Source of the DNA: Deltaproteobacteria bacterium | Lineage (GTDB): Bacteria > Myxococcota_A > Polyangia > Polyangiales > Polyangiaceae | Assembly (NCBI GenBank): GCA_003235365.1 | Contig: QJWJ01000431.1 | Span: 22,111-86,110, forward strand | DNA length: 64,000 bases | Direction: 5' to 3' | Shown: positions 47,549-56,013 of the stretch, one piece after another | How the letters are laid out: each line of letters begins with the position of its first letter | How positions within the stretch are numbered: the stretch's first letter is position 1 | Made by a program: the position numbers and the translations under genes | Notes under the pieces: generated by a model | The model's input: only the letters and a program-made list of their open reading frames with translations | What the model was told of the DNA's origin: nothing | Databases searched by the model: none

Positions 47549-49261
47549 TCAGTCGGCCATCGTGACACGCATGACTTCGCTGATGGTCGTCGTGCCTTCG
47601 AGCACCTTGTTGATGCCGCTCATGCGCAACGACGACATGCCCGCTTTGATCGCGGCGACTTTGAGCTCGGCGGTCGACGCCCCTTGCAGCACGAGTTCGC
47701 GCAAGTCCTCGCCAAAGCGCATCACCTCGTACAGGGCGACGCGCCCCTTGTAGCCGGTTCCCGCACAGTTGGCGCAGCCCTTTCCAATGAGGATCTCGGC
47801 CTTCTGTGCCTGTTCGGCGGTCATGCCCAGGTCGAGCAACGACTGCTTGTCGATGTCCTCTTTCTGACGGCAGTCCTTGCACACGCGGCGCGCGAGACGT
47901 TGTGCCAGCACCAGATTGACACTCGCCGTGATCAGAAATGGCTCGACGCCCATGTTCAGCAGACGCGAAATCGTCGACGGCGCGTCGTTGGTGTGCAGTG
48001 TCGAGAGCACCAAGTGGCCCGTGAGCGCCGCCTTGACCGCGATTTCTGCCGTCTCGAAGTCGCGGATCTCGCCGACCATCACGATGTCGGGGTCCTGCCG
48101 CAAGAACGAGCGAAGTGCCGCCGCGAAGTTCAGGCCGATGTCGTCGTGCATCTGCACCTGGTTGATGCCCATCAGGTTGTACTCGACGGGATCCTCGGCG
48201 GTGCTGATGTTCACCCCCGGCTGATTCAGGTCGGACAATGCGGAGTACAGTGTGGTCGTCTTACCCGAGCCTGTCGGACCCGTGACGAGCACCATGCCCC
48301 ACGGCTGGTGGATCGCCCAGTTGAAGTCTGCCTGGGGTTTGGGTTCGAAGCCGAGCTTGGACAAGTCGAGCTGCAAGTTGGACTTGTCCAACAGACGGAG
48401 CACGATCTTCTCGCCCCACATCGTGGGCAGCACGCTGACGCGGAAGTCCATCTCGCGATCGCGACCGATCTTCATCTTGATGCGGCCGTCTTGCGGCAAG
48501 CGCCGCTCGGCGATGTCGAGCTGGCTCATGATCTTCAAACGGCTCGACAGTGCGTTCTTCAACTTCAACGGGGGCGTCATCTCCTCTTGCAGCACGCCAT
48601 CGACGCGGTAGCGAACACGCAAACGCTTCTCGTACGGCTCGATGTGGATGTCGCTGGCGCCCTTGCGAATGGCGTTGAGCAGGATGACGTTCACCAACCG
48701 GACTACAGGAGCATCCTCGCTGGCCCGCTCCAGTTCGAGGACGTTCTCGTCTTCTTCGTCGGACGTGAAATCGATGTCTTCGTCATCGAGGTTGAAGTCC
48801 GCCATCACCTCCTCGTAGGAAGGGCCGGCGCTGTAGTACTTCTCGATGGCTTCGGCGATCGCCGTCTCCGAAGACACCACGGGCTCGACGTTGAACCCCG
48901 TGAGGAACTTGATGTCGTCGATCGCGTGCAGGTTCGTCGGGTCGGCCATCGCCACGATCAGCGCCGAACCCGAGCGCATCACGGGCAACACCTTGTGCTT
49001 CTCGCAGAACTCGCGGGTGACGAGCTTGAGCACGTCCGACTCGATTTCGTACTCGCTGAGGTTGACCGCCGGCAGGTGGTACTGATTGCTCAGGAAGTCG
49101 GTGATCTCTTCGTCGGTGATGTACCCGAGCTTGGCCAGCGTGTAGCTGAGGTTGTGACCGGATTTGTGCTGATCTTCCTGTGCTTTGCGCAGTTGCTGCA
49201 GAGAGATGAGCTTTTCGCGAACGAGCAGTTCCCCGAGTCGCTTGTTGGTGTTGGTCGACAT
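47549..49261 (-). CDS. pilB: Type IV pilus assembly ATPase PilB
   Basis: Extension motor of 570 residues. An N-terminal MshEN-type domain (KRLGELLVREKLISLQQLRKAQ, then ALIVAMADPTNLHAIDDI) could bind c-di-GMP. The ATPase core has Walker A GPTGSGKTT, Asp box AEDPVEYNL, Walker B VGEIRDFETAE and His box TLHTNDAPSTISRL. The Cys-x2-Cys pairs (CKDC and CANC) form the zinc site of PilB. An acidic insert (DEEDENVLELERASED) lies before the core. It is divergent from the rhodanese-ThiF gene. Confidence 0.97.
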   Translation of the reverse strand: MSTNTNKRLGELLVREKLISLQQLRKAQEDQHKSGHNLSYTLAKLGYITDEEITDFLSNQYHLPAVNLSEYEIESDVLKLVTREFCEKHKVLPVMRSGSALIVAMADPTNLHAIDDIKFLTGFNVEPVVSSETAIAEAIEKYYSAGPSYEEVMADFNLDDEDIDFTSDEEDENVLELERASEDAPVVRLVNVILLNAIRKGASDIHIEPYEKRLRVRYRVDGVLQEEMTPPLKLKNALSSRLKIMSQLDIAERRLPQDGRIKMKIGRDREMDFRVSVLPTMWGEKIVLRLLDKSNLQLDLSKLGFEPKPQADFNWAIHQPWGMVLVTGPTGSGKTTTLYSALSDLNQPGVNISTAEDPVEYNLMGINQVQMHDDIGLNFAAALRSFLRQDPDIVMVGEIRDFETAEIAVKAALTGHLVLSTLHTNDAPSTISRLLNMGVEPFLITASVNLVLAQRLARRVCKDCRQKEDIDKQSLLDLGMTAEQAQKAEILIGKGCANCAGTGYKGRVALYEVMRFGEDLRELVLQGASTAELKVAAIKAGMSSLRMSGINKVLEGTTTISEVMRVTMAD

Positions 49262-49450
49262 CCGCTTCTTTGGTCCTCGGCCGTGAGCTTAGCAGTCGTG
49301 CGCTGGCCTTCGCCAACACGGCACGATCGACGATTCGGGATAGGGTGTGGGCAGCCGGCTCCGACGGGCGCGTATGTGGGTTACCGCTGGCATTTCCATC
49401 ACTTGGCCGGCCGCGGCGACTGGTCCGAACGGGCTACGGCGCACAGGACC

Positions 49451-49480
49451 TTGACGCCGAGGGTTCCCCAACCATATTTG
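49451..49480 (+). promoter_or_regulatory. Likely sigma-70 promoter of the rhodanese-ThiF gene
   Basis: TTGACG (49451-49456) and TATTTG (49475-49480) are 18 bases apart, about 45 bases before the ATG at 49526. GGAG seven bases before the ATG serves as ribosome binding site. Confidence 0.45.
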
Positions 49481-49525
49481 GCGAATTGTTACATCGGAAA
49501 ACTAAACTTTGTTCCGGAGCGCCCC

Positions 49526-50692
49526 ATGGCCAAGACCTACACCGACCTCTTCTCCGAAGTTCGCGACACCGTAAAGACCATCTCCCTCGATGACCTCAAG
49601 GCCCGCCTGGATTCAGGCGACAAGCCCGTTCTCGTGGACGTTCGCGAAAAAGACGAGGTCAAAGCGGGGTTCATCCCCGGCGCGATTCACGTCCCCCGCG
49701 GCTTTCTCGAAATGCAGGCCGAGGCGAAACTGCCAAACAAGCAGGCCGAGACGGTAGTCTACTGCGCAGGTGGGACGCGCAGTGCGTTCGCTGCCAAGAC
49801 GCTCGCCGAACTGGGCTACACCCGCGTGATCAGCGCCAACCCCGGCTTCGTGCGCTGGAAGGATCTGGGCTACCCCGTCGAACTGCCGCCCGAATTGACC
49901 GACGCTCAACGCGATCGTTACTCCCGCCACCTGCTGTTGCCCGAAGTCGGTGAAGTCGGTCAGGAGAAGCTGCTCAAGAGCAAGGTGCTCCTACTCGGCG
50001 CTGGTGGGCTCGGTTGTCCTGCAGCGATGTACCTGGCTGCGGCTGGTGTCGGCACCATCGGCTTGGTCGACGCGGACGTCGTCGATGCGTCGAACCTGCA
50101 GCGTCAGGTTCTGCATTCCAATTCGCGCATCGGCATGCCGAAGGTGGACAGCGCCGAGGCGTTCATCAACGACCTGAACCCCGACGTGAAGGTGGTCAAG
50201 TTCAAAGAACGTCTCAACAGCGAGAACGTCGATCGGATCTTCGAAGGTTTCGACGTCGTCGTGGACGGCTGTGACAACTTCCCCACGCGCTACTTGGTCA
50301 ACGATGCGTCGCTCAAGCACAACATTCCAATCGTGCACGGATCGATCTTCCGCTTCGACGGGCAAGTGACGACGTTCGTGCCGTGGGAAGGGCCGTGCTA
50401 TCGCTGCCTGTACCCCGAGCCGCCGCCCGCTCACTTGGCGCCTTCATGCGCCGAAGCTGGCGTGTTGGGCATTCTCCCCGGCGTGGTTGGCACGTTGCAA
50501 GCGACGGAAGCCATCAAGCTGTTGCTCGGCAAGGGCGACGTGCTCAACGGCAGGTTGCTCCAGTACGATTCGATGGCAATGAAGTTCCGCGTCTTCAAAC
50601 TCCGTCGCAACAAGGCGTGCCCCGCTTGCGGCGAGAACCCGACGATCACCGAATACATCGACTACGAAGGTTTTTGCGCCGGCGTTTCCTGA
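49526..50692 (+). CDS. Rhodanese-ThiF/MoeB fusion, sulfur-carrier adenylyltransferase
   Basis: 388 residues with two domains. Residues 18-122 are a rhodanese with active Cys80 (VVYCAGGTRSA). Residues 127-388 are a ThiF/MoeB-type E1 domain: RYSRHLLLPEVGEVGQ, the nucleotide loop GAGGLGC, the DASNLQRQV and DGCDNFPTRYLVND segments, conserved Cys308 in PSCAEAGVLG, and a zinc site of Cys291/Cys294 and Cys365/Cys368. It would adenylate a ubiquitin-like sulfur carrier (MoaD or ThiS type) and deliver sulfur. The rhodanese is at the N-terminus, whereas MoeZ/MOCS3 proteins have it at the C-terminus. Partner carrier not in the window. Confidence 0.88.
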   Translation: MAKTYTDLFSEVRDTVKTISLDDLKARLDSGDKPVLVDVREKDEVKAGFIPGAIHVPRGFLEMQAEAKLPNKQAETVVYCAGGTRSAFAAKTLAELGYTRVISANPGFVRWKDLGYPVELPPELTDAQRDRYSRHLLLPEVGEVGQEKLLKSKVLLLGAGGLGCPAAMYLAAAGVGTIGLVDADVVDASNLQRQVLHSNSRIGMPKVDSAEAFINDLNPDVKVVKFKERLNSENVDRIFEGFDVVVDGCDNFPTRYLVNDASLKHNIPIVHGSIFRFDGQVTTFVPWEGPCYRCLYPEPPPAHLAPSCAEAGVLGILPGVVGTLQATEAIKLLLGKGDVLNGRLLQYDSMAMKFRVFKLRRNKACPACGENPTITEYIDYEGFCAGVS

Positions 50693-50765
50693 GCGCCGTG
50701 ACTCTCCTGGTGTCCTGAGTCCATGACTCGGCACAGGATTCCCGTACTAGTTTCACATCACCCGT

Positions 50766-50812
50766 GGCCCGCTCTCTCGGCACCCGCTCGAGAGGGCGGG
50801 CCTTCTCCTTTC
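50766..50812 (+). terminator. Intrinsic terminator after the rhodanese-ThiF gene
   Basis: A 14-bp stem (GGCCCGCTCTCTCG against CGAGAGGGCGGGCC, one mispair) with a 9-base loop is followed by TTCTCCTTTC. It is 74 bases past the stop and 18 bases from the end of the convergent PAP2 gene, so it may serve both. Confidence 0.7.
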
Positions 50813-50829
50813 ACATCGGTTGCGACGCG

Positions 50830-51924
50830 TCAGGCTGCGGGGTCCTGCGTTCGCGCCGGACTCCAGGTGGGCCAAATCGCCCCCGCGCCCACGGCGCTTC
50901 GACGGCGGATCTCCCACGGTACCGCCCGGCGACTGAGCAGAAAGGCCGAAGCCGCCAGCACCAACCCCGCGACCACGTCGATCAGGTAGTGCCAGCGTAG
51001 GAACATCGTCGCCAGCACGATGTTGAACACGATCAACGCGACGAGCGGCCACGTGTAGCGGTAGGGGTACAGGCGCCGATTATCTACCGAGAACAGCAAG
51101 ATGAACGTCGGCAAGGCCGTGTGCAGCGACGGGAAGATGTCTTTTTGGGCCCCGCGTTCGTGGACGAGCTGCGTGACCGCTTGCCACCAGACGCCGTCGG
51201 GGAGCGGTTGGGTGAACAGGTGGGCCATCGTGTAGGGGCCAAATCCGGGCACGAAGACGTAGCAGATTTGCCCCAGCGCGGCGACCAGGCTGAGCCCCAG
51301 CCCGAATTCCGCGATGATGCGTCGGTCGCGCCCGAAAAAGACGATCGGAAAGATGTGTGCTGCGAGCAGGAAGAAGTAGCTGAAGTAGAAGAACGAGAAC
51401 CACTCGGTCGTCGCTTGGGAAACGAAACCGTCGAACCACTGCGCGGGCTCTCCACCAAACCAGTACTGGTCGAGTTGCAGCAGTTCGGCGTCGAGAGAAC
51501 CGGGGCTGACCTCGGGGAGGAAATCTGCAAAGATCAAGTACGACAGCTGCAGTGCCGAAAAGTGACCGACCCGGTAACAAAGCGCCGTTACCCAGTCGCT
51601 CCGGGCCCGGCGGCGCGCGATTCCGAAGACCAACACGACGTACACGACGAGCAGTAAGCCCACGTGGCGCCCCGGCGCGTCCGTCCAGGGGCGTTGGGCG
51701 CGGAGCCACCACGCGACGTTCAGGGCGACGAGGTAACCCCCGACGAGCCAATCGTTGATCGATAGGCGTTGCCAGTAGCTCGCCGTTGCGTCGGGTTGCG
51801 TGTTCGAAATGGGGGCTACGTGTGGCTCGCCGACTGCGTCGACGGCTTCGCCGGCCGGTTCACGGCGAGCAGCGGTCTGACGTCGCTCGTCGGGGAGCGA
51901 GCGATGAGTGTTGGGGTTGCCCAT
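50830..51924 (-). CDS. PAP2-superfamily membrane protein (lipid phosphatase/IPC-synthase-like)
   Basis: 364 residues with an Arg/Glu-rich cytoplasmic N-terminus of about 55 residues and six or more membrane helices. PAP2 motifs are present: the Ser-Leu-His of DIFPSLHTALP and the Arg-x3-His-x3-Asp region RWHYLIDVVAG. The spacing, with the motifs in the C-terminal third, matches the inositolphosphorylceramide-synthase/aureobasidin-resistance subgroup, which transfers head groups onto sphingolipids; some myxobacteria make sphingolipids. Substrate is an inference. Confidence 0.78.
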   Translation of the reverse strand: MGNPNTHRSLPDERRQTAARREPAGEAVDAVGEPHVAPISNTQPDATASYWQRLSINDWLVGGYLVALNVAWWLRAQRPWTDAPGRHVGLLLVVYVVLVFGIARRRARSDWVTALCYRVGHFSALQLSYLIFADFLPEVSPGSLDAELLQLDQYWFGGEPAQWFDGFVSQATTEWFSFFYFSYFFLLAAHIFPIVFFGRDRRIIAEFGLGLSLVAALGQICYVFVPGFGPYTMAHLFTQPLPDGVWWQAVTQLVHERGAQKDIFPSLHTALPTFILLFSVDNRRLYPYRYTWPLVALIVFNIVLATMFLRWHYLIDVVAGLVLAASAFLLSRRAVPWEIRRRSAVGAGAIWPTWSPARTQDPAA

Positions 51925-52053
51925 CGATTTCCCGAGCCCAATCCAATGGTTCCAAGTGGGCTCTTTGGGGGCAAACCCCGGGCGTTGTCAATGCGAGCTT
52001 TTCTTCGCGGTCGCCGCGGGGACCGTCGATGCCGGAGCGTCCTGGACCGGGCG

Positions 52054-52764
52054 TCAATCGTCGTATCGCTTCACACTGGCGAATTGTTCGGTTGGCGCGT
52101 TGCCCAGGGTCTCACGCAGCTCGCGTTCGGCGGCTTGTTCTGGGCTTTCGGTCGGCGCTGCGTCGATGCGCAGCCGTCCGTGGGCAGCGGCGCCGGGGGC
52201 GTTTTGGAACTGGGCACTGCCGAGAAACTGACTGACCTCCGCTTCCGCCAACAGTTCGGTCGCTTCGTCGAGATTGATGCCCATACCCCGGGAGAGCACT
52301 TCGGCGCTGATGCGCCCGCCGCTGTTGGCGAACACGCGATTGGCGCCCAATCGCCACGCTTCTTGCAACAGCTTGCCGCTGCGCTGATTGGCCTTGTTGC
52401 CCGCGACGAATGCGGTGACGGCCACGATGATTGGCACGACGAGCATGGCGAAAATGGTCGTGTTGCCGAACGCGCCGAAGTCGAACAGTACGCTGGCTCC
52501 CACGCCCAACGCGGCCAGGGCGATTGCGACCAGCGTTGCGCCGATGCCGCCCACCTGCCAGGCGAACTTGGCGACGCGTTGTCGATAGGCGCCGGCTAGC
52601 GCCTGCTTGGTCGGATCGTCGGTGGTGGCCAGGCGTGCATCCATCGGGATCCGTGGTTTGCCACAAGCGCGGCACACGAAGCGGTAGGCAGCGTGTCGTT
52701 GTACCTTTGCGTCACTACCGCAGTGCGGGCAACGCTCCAGCGCGATCGTCGACGGGTCGTTCAT
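52054..52764 (-). CDS. Zinc-ribbon membrane protein of unknown function
   Basis: 236 residues from ATG 52764. An N-terminal zinc ribbon (Cys-x2-Cys at CPHC and again at CRAC, within about residues 12-33) is followed by two membrane helices (WQVGGIGATLVAIALAALGVGASVLF and IFAMLVVPIIVAVTAFVAG), and a cytoplasmic C-terminal region of about 110 residues, partly helical with AEVLSRGMGINLDEATELLAEAEV resembling a winged-helix core, ending in a low-complexity tail. No family recognised; proteins of this plan are common in myxobacteria. It precedes the PAP2 gene on the same strand. Confidence 0.6.
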   Translation of the reverse strand: MNDPSTIALERCPHCGSDAKVQRHAAYRFVCRACGKPRIPMDARLATTDDPTKQALAGAYRQRVAKFAWQVGGIGATLVAIALAALGVGASVLFDFGAFGNTTIFAMLVVPIIVAVTAFVAGNKANQRSGKLLQEAWRLGANRVFANSGGRISAEVLSRGMGINLDEATELLAEAEVSQFLGSAQFQNAPGAAAHGRLRIDAAPTESPEQAAERELRETLGNAPTEQFASVKRYDD

Positions 52765-52826
52765 GGTGCGGCCCGAGTCTAGCGCGCCACGGTCGGGAGC
52801 ACAGCCTGGACGACGGCTCTTTGCCG

Positions 52827-53393
52827 TCAGGCTGTCAGACGGAACAGGTTGAGCAGTACCTGGTAGGACATCCCCCACAATACGCGCCCCTCGACCGAGT
52901 ATCCGGGCATGGCGAACTTGCCCGTCGGCGTCTTCATCTCGTAGCGGGCCGGCCGCTCACCGGTGGCCAAGGGGAGCAGCTCGACCCAGAACGCTCTAGC
53001 TACTTCACGCGGACTCGGAGTCAGCGCGGGCGTGTTCCGTAGCAAGTAGACGAAGGGCGCGACACTCAGTTGAAGTGCGCGGTGTGCGCGGACGTGATCG
53101 AGCGCGCCGAGCCGGCTGCCGTGCGTTGACAAATCCAAGCCGAGTTCTTCTTGGGTCTCTCGCAAGGCAGTTGCTTCGAGGCTCGGGTCTTGCCGGTCGC
53201 GTCGGCCTCCGGGAAACGCCAAGTGCCCCGACCACGGGTCGCCGTCGACGGTGGCGCGTTCGATGACCAACACCTCTGGTCCATTTTTGCGCTCTCGTAA
53301 GACGAGCGCGACTGCCGCGAAGCGGGGGCCGTCCAACTCTTGCGGCCGATGCTGGGCAAGGCGTGCCGAGAGATGATCGATTCCGAGTTGCAT
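52827..53393 (-). CDS. Nudix hydrolase, CoA-pyrophosphatase type
   Basis: 188 residues from ATG 53393. The Nudix box FPGGRRDRQDPSLEATALRETQEELGL has the spacing of the CoA-pyrophosphatase branch (Gly-Gly..Asp-x-Ser..Thr-Ala-Leu-Arg-Glu-Thr-x-Glu-Glu), with the metal-binding Arg-Glu-x2-Glu-Glu intact. The preceding segment (AAVALVLRERKNGPEVLVIERA) and GHLAFPGG are normal. It likely hydrolyses CoA or its oxidised forms. It ends 62 bases before the zinc-ribbon gene and is divergent from the DUF2330 gene. Confidence 0.85.
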   Translation of the reverse strand: MQLGIDHLSARLAQHRPQELDGPRFAAVALVLRERKNGPEVLVIERATVDGDPWSGHLAFPGGRRDRQDPSLEATALRETQEELGLDLSTHGSRLGALDHVRAHRALQLSVAPFVYLLRNTPALTPSPREVARAFWVELLPLATGERPARYEMKTPTGKFAMPGYSVEGRVLWGMSYQVLLNLFRLTA

Positions 53394-53485
53394 GGGGCGG
53401 CTCGCGGGGTTGTGTCGCGTGGGGACGGGGTTTTTTGACACAGTTCTGGTTTTGGGGGAGGCGAAATCTGATAGCGTCGCGCCCG

Positions 53486-55180
53486 ATGAAGCGAGCTGCG
53501 TATAGGGCATTGTGTGTCGGTTTGGGTCTCGGTCTTGCTGCGGGGAGTGCCAATGCGCTCCCGGGCTTCTACGCTGGTAAGGATACGGAACGGCGTGTCA
53601 GCCGCTCGACGCAAGTCGTCGTCATGACGAAGGGAGACGTCAACGTCGTTTCCGTGATGGCCGACTACGACGGTCCCAGCGAGCCCTTTGCCTTCGTGCT
53701 GCCCGTGCCAAAGGACGTCTCGAAGGATTCGATCGAAACGCTCAAACGAGCGTCCGTCGAGCGCCTCGACGAGTTGACCGCCCCCCGTTTCCACGAGTTC
53801 TGGGAGAAGGATCCGTGTGAGCCCGGTAAGCCTGAGCAAATCTGGGAACGCAGCCTCGTCGCCAGCAGCGACACCGATTTTCTCGGGACCGGCGACATGT
53901 TCAAGGGAACGACCAAGGCGCCGCCCGAGATGAAGATCACGGTCGAGCCGGACCTTCGGCGTGAAGGCAGCGAGTTCAAGTTCACGTTGGTAACCAGCAA
54001 CATCGAGGGGTGGCTCAGTTCCAAGGGCTACAAGCTGCCCGACGGAGTTTCCGTCGGCGACTACTCCGACATGCAATTTCTGGTCGCCATCGTCGACCCG
54101 GACAAGGTGGAGTTGGGCAAAAAGGGCGAGGCACTGCTGTCGCCAATCCGCTACGCGACGAAGCAGCCCGTGAAGATTGCCTCGACGCTCGGGCTCGCTC
54201 ACATGAAGGGTTTTCAAGAGCTGATCGTGTACACCTTGCACCCAGAGAAGCGTTTCGAGGTGGCGAACTACGACAATGTCGTGCCACCGACGAATCTGCA
54301 AGTCGAGTTCGACGTCAAGGAGCGCATGGGTGAGTACTACGCTGGGCTGCACGACATGCTGCTCGCCAAGAACAAGCTCGGGTTCCTCGTCGAGTACGCC
54401 TGGGACACGGAAACGTGTGGTGAGCCTTGCCCCAACGCCAAGTTGGCGTTGCACGAACTGCTGACCCTCGGTGCAGATCAGTTCGAGAAGGAACTCTCCG
54501 ACGAGCAGCTGCACCCGGAGCCCCCCGAGCGAACCGAGGAAGAAGAAGAGATCTACAAGAAGAAGACCAAGGACGAAAAGAAGCAGGACGACGAGCTACG
54601 CGCCGAGGTGGCTCGGCGCAAGGCTCTGATCAAGCGTGAGGGCAAGTTCATCCTCAGCCGCTTGCATCATCGTTACGACAAGTCCGGGCTCCCCAAAGAC
54701 GTCGAGTTGCGGACCGCCGCACCCATCGAAGGGGGCGTCGACATCCCAAAGGGAGCCAATGGCGAATTGCCGCAGGGACCCAAGACTGGAGTCGATGCGA
54801 ACAAACTGCAGACTCGGTTCGTAAACCTGCACCCCGACATCAGCGTGATCAAGTGCGAAAACCCCGAGCGCTACCGTTGGGGAAAACCGCCGCGCACGTA
54901 TCGTGGCGCGCGCAAGATTTGGGTAGCGGATCAGCTGGCGTCCCGCGACCGGACGTCGATCAAACCTGCGGATTTGACCATCACCGCCGTGAGCGATCTC
55001 GGCATCGTCGGTGCGGCGGCCAAGAAGGAGGCCGAAGCCGAGGCCAAGGCAGCGGAAGCCAAAGCCGCCGCCGAGGAGAAGTGTGACTGCGCAGCGGTGG
55101 GGCGTCACTCGTCGTCGACGAGTTGGGGGATTGCTGGTCTGGTCGCAATGGCTGGGCTGCTTGCCCGTCGTCGCCGCTGA
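53486..55180 (+). CDS. DUF2330 protein with MYXO-CTERM-like sorting tail
   Basis: 564 residues. A signal peptide (core ALCVGLGLGLAAGSANA) is followed by the DUF2330 region starting LPGFYAG, with TQVVVMTKGDVNVVSVMADYDGPSEPFAFVLPVP. A charged coiled-coil-like insert of Glu/Lys lies at about 355-390. The last 32 residues have the myxobacterial C-terminal sorting plan: Cys-Asp-Cys at 533-535, a Ser-rich spacer, a hydrophobic helix (GIAGLVAMAGLLA) and four Arg. A myxosortase would cut and anchor it on the cell surface. DUF2330 function is unknown. An Ala/Glu/Lys helix (EAEAEAKAAEAKAAAEE) spaces the tail. Confidence 0.87.
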   Translation: MKRAAYRALCVGLGLGLAAGSANALPGFYAGKDTERRVSRSTQVVVMTKGDVNVVSVMADYDGPSEPFAFVLPVPKDVSKDSIETLKRASVERLDELTAPRFHEFWEKDPCEPGKPEQIWERSLVASSDTDFLGTGDMFKGTTKAPPEMKITVEPDLRREGSEFKFTLVTSNIEGWLSSKGYKLPDGVSVGDYSDMQFLVAIVDPDKVELGKKGEALLSPIRYATKQPVKIASTLGLAHMKGFQELIVYTLHPEKRFEVANYDNVVPPTNLQVEFDVKERMGEYYAGLHDMLLAKNKLGFLVEYAWDTETCGEPCPNAKLALHELLTLGADQFEKELSDEQLHPEPPERTEEEEEIYKKKTKDEKKQDDELRAEVARRKALIKREGKFILSRLHHRYDKSGLPKDVELRTAAPIEGGVDIPKGANGELPQGPKTGVDANKLQTRFVNLHPDISVIKCENPERYRWGKPPRTYRGARKIWVADQLASRDRTSIKPADLTITAVSDLGIVGAAAKKEAEAEAKAAEAKAAAEEKCDCAAVGRHSSSTSWGIAGLVAMAGLLARRRR

Positions 55181-55206
55181 GAGCGGTGGAGCACCGACGC
55201 TGGTGT

Positions 55207-55235
55207 CGTGCCCTGAGCTGAGCGTTCAGGGCACG
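55207..55235 (+). terminator. Hairpin between DUF2330 and DUF3105 genes
   Basis: A 10-bp perfect stem (CGTGCCCTGA/TCAGGGCACG) with a 9-base loop, 26 bases past the DUF2330 stop. It covers the stop codon of the convergent gene. No T-run follows, so termination would be weak or bidirectional. Confidence 0.5.
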
Positions 55236-55819
55236 TACGTGCCGTGGCCGCAGACGTCCTCCGGGGCGTTGGCGCGGTGCTGCTCGACGAACGCGCCAAT
55301 CGCGTCGGGGTCGACGCAGCTGGACAGCATCGTCCAGTTCCAGGCGACCGCTGCGATGGGAACGGGCAGCTCAGGGTCACGAGTCAACAGCACCCGCCGG
55401 TGGCCACACTGCGGATCGTCGGGCAGACCGTCGTAAACCCGTAGCAGTTGCTCGAAGTCGGCGTTGGTGGCTTCTGGACCGGCCAACAGCGCGACGCCGC
55501 CGTGTTCGAGGTTGTGCACCCAGTAGCCCCGCGGAACGATCTCGGGATCGAACGCCTCGAAGCGCGCCCAAATTGGGTAGTGAGAGCCAGAGGCGGGGGG
55601 GTTGCTTTCGAAGGTCAGCATGGTGCCTTCGCTGACGTGGTCGGCGCCTTCGTTGGGTACCTCAGTTGGCGCTTGCAGCTCGCAGATACCGCCGAAAACC
55701 GAATCATCCGTCGTGTTTTCGGAGCCCGATCCGTCGTTGCCTTGCCCGCAACCAGCCAGCGTCAATACCGCCAAGAGCGAAAGGGAAAGGGATCGAGCCG
55801 TGATGGAGGGAGCGGTCAC
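55226..55819 (-). CDS. DUF3105 lipoprotein
   Basis: 197 residues. The leader ends in LTLAGC, a lipobox, so it is exported and acylated. The mature part has the DUF3105 signature GYWVHNLEHGGVALL at about 97-111, preceded by PPASGSHYPIW. Four further Cys (about 46, 139, 169 and 190) could form disulfides. DUF3105 proteins are of unknown role. It is convergent with DUF2330 and shares its terminator hairpin. Confidence 0.83.
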   Translation of the reverse strand: MTAPSITARSLSLSLLAVLTLAGCGQGNDGSGSENTTDDSVFGGICELQAPTEVPNEGADHVSEGTMLTFESNPPASGSHYPIWARFEAFDPEIVPRGYWVHNLEHGGVALLAGPEATNADFEQLLRVYDGLPDDPQCGHRRVLLTRDPELPVPIAAVAWNWTMLSSCVDPDAIGAFVEQHRANAPEDVCGHGTYVP

Positions 55820-56013
55820 CGACGCAGTCTACGTCACTGGCGTCGCGCGCCGAAGCTCCATCGTTCGACGGCGACGCGGGTCGACGTTCGCGAGCTGGAC
55901 GCGTTGATTGCGTTTCAGTGGAGATTTCGGGTCGCCGCGTGGACCTCGTTTGTGCGCCGCGCCGAGCTTCGGGCGACGTGATGTGGGTCGCGGCGTCGGC
56001 GCTGCCGTTCGCG

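Noticed and set aside
47495..50692. A long plus-strand frame of over 1000 codons
   Set aside because: Its first two thirds are antisense to pilB; only the last 388 codons from the ATG at 49526 make a recognisable protein. High GC keeps antisense frames open.
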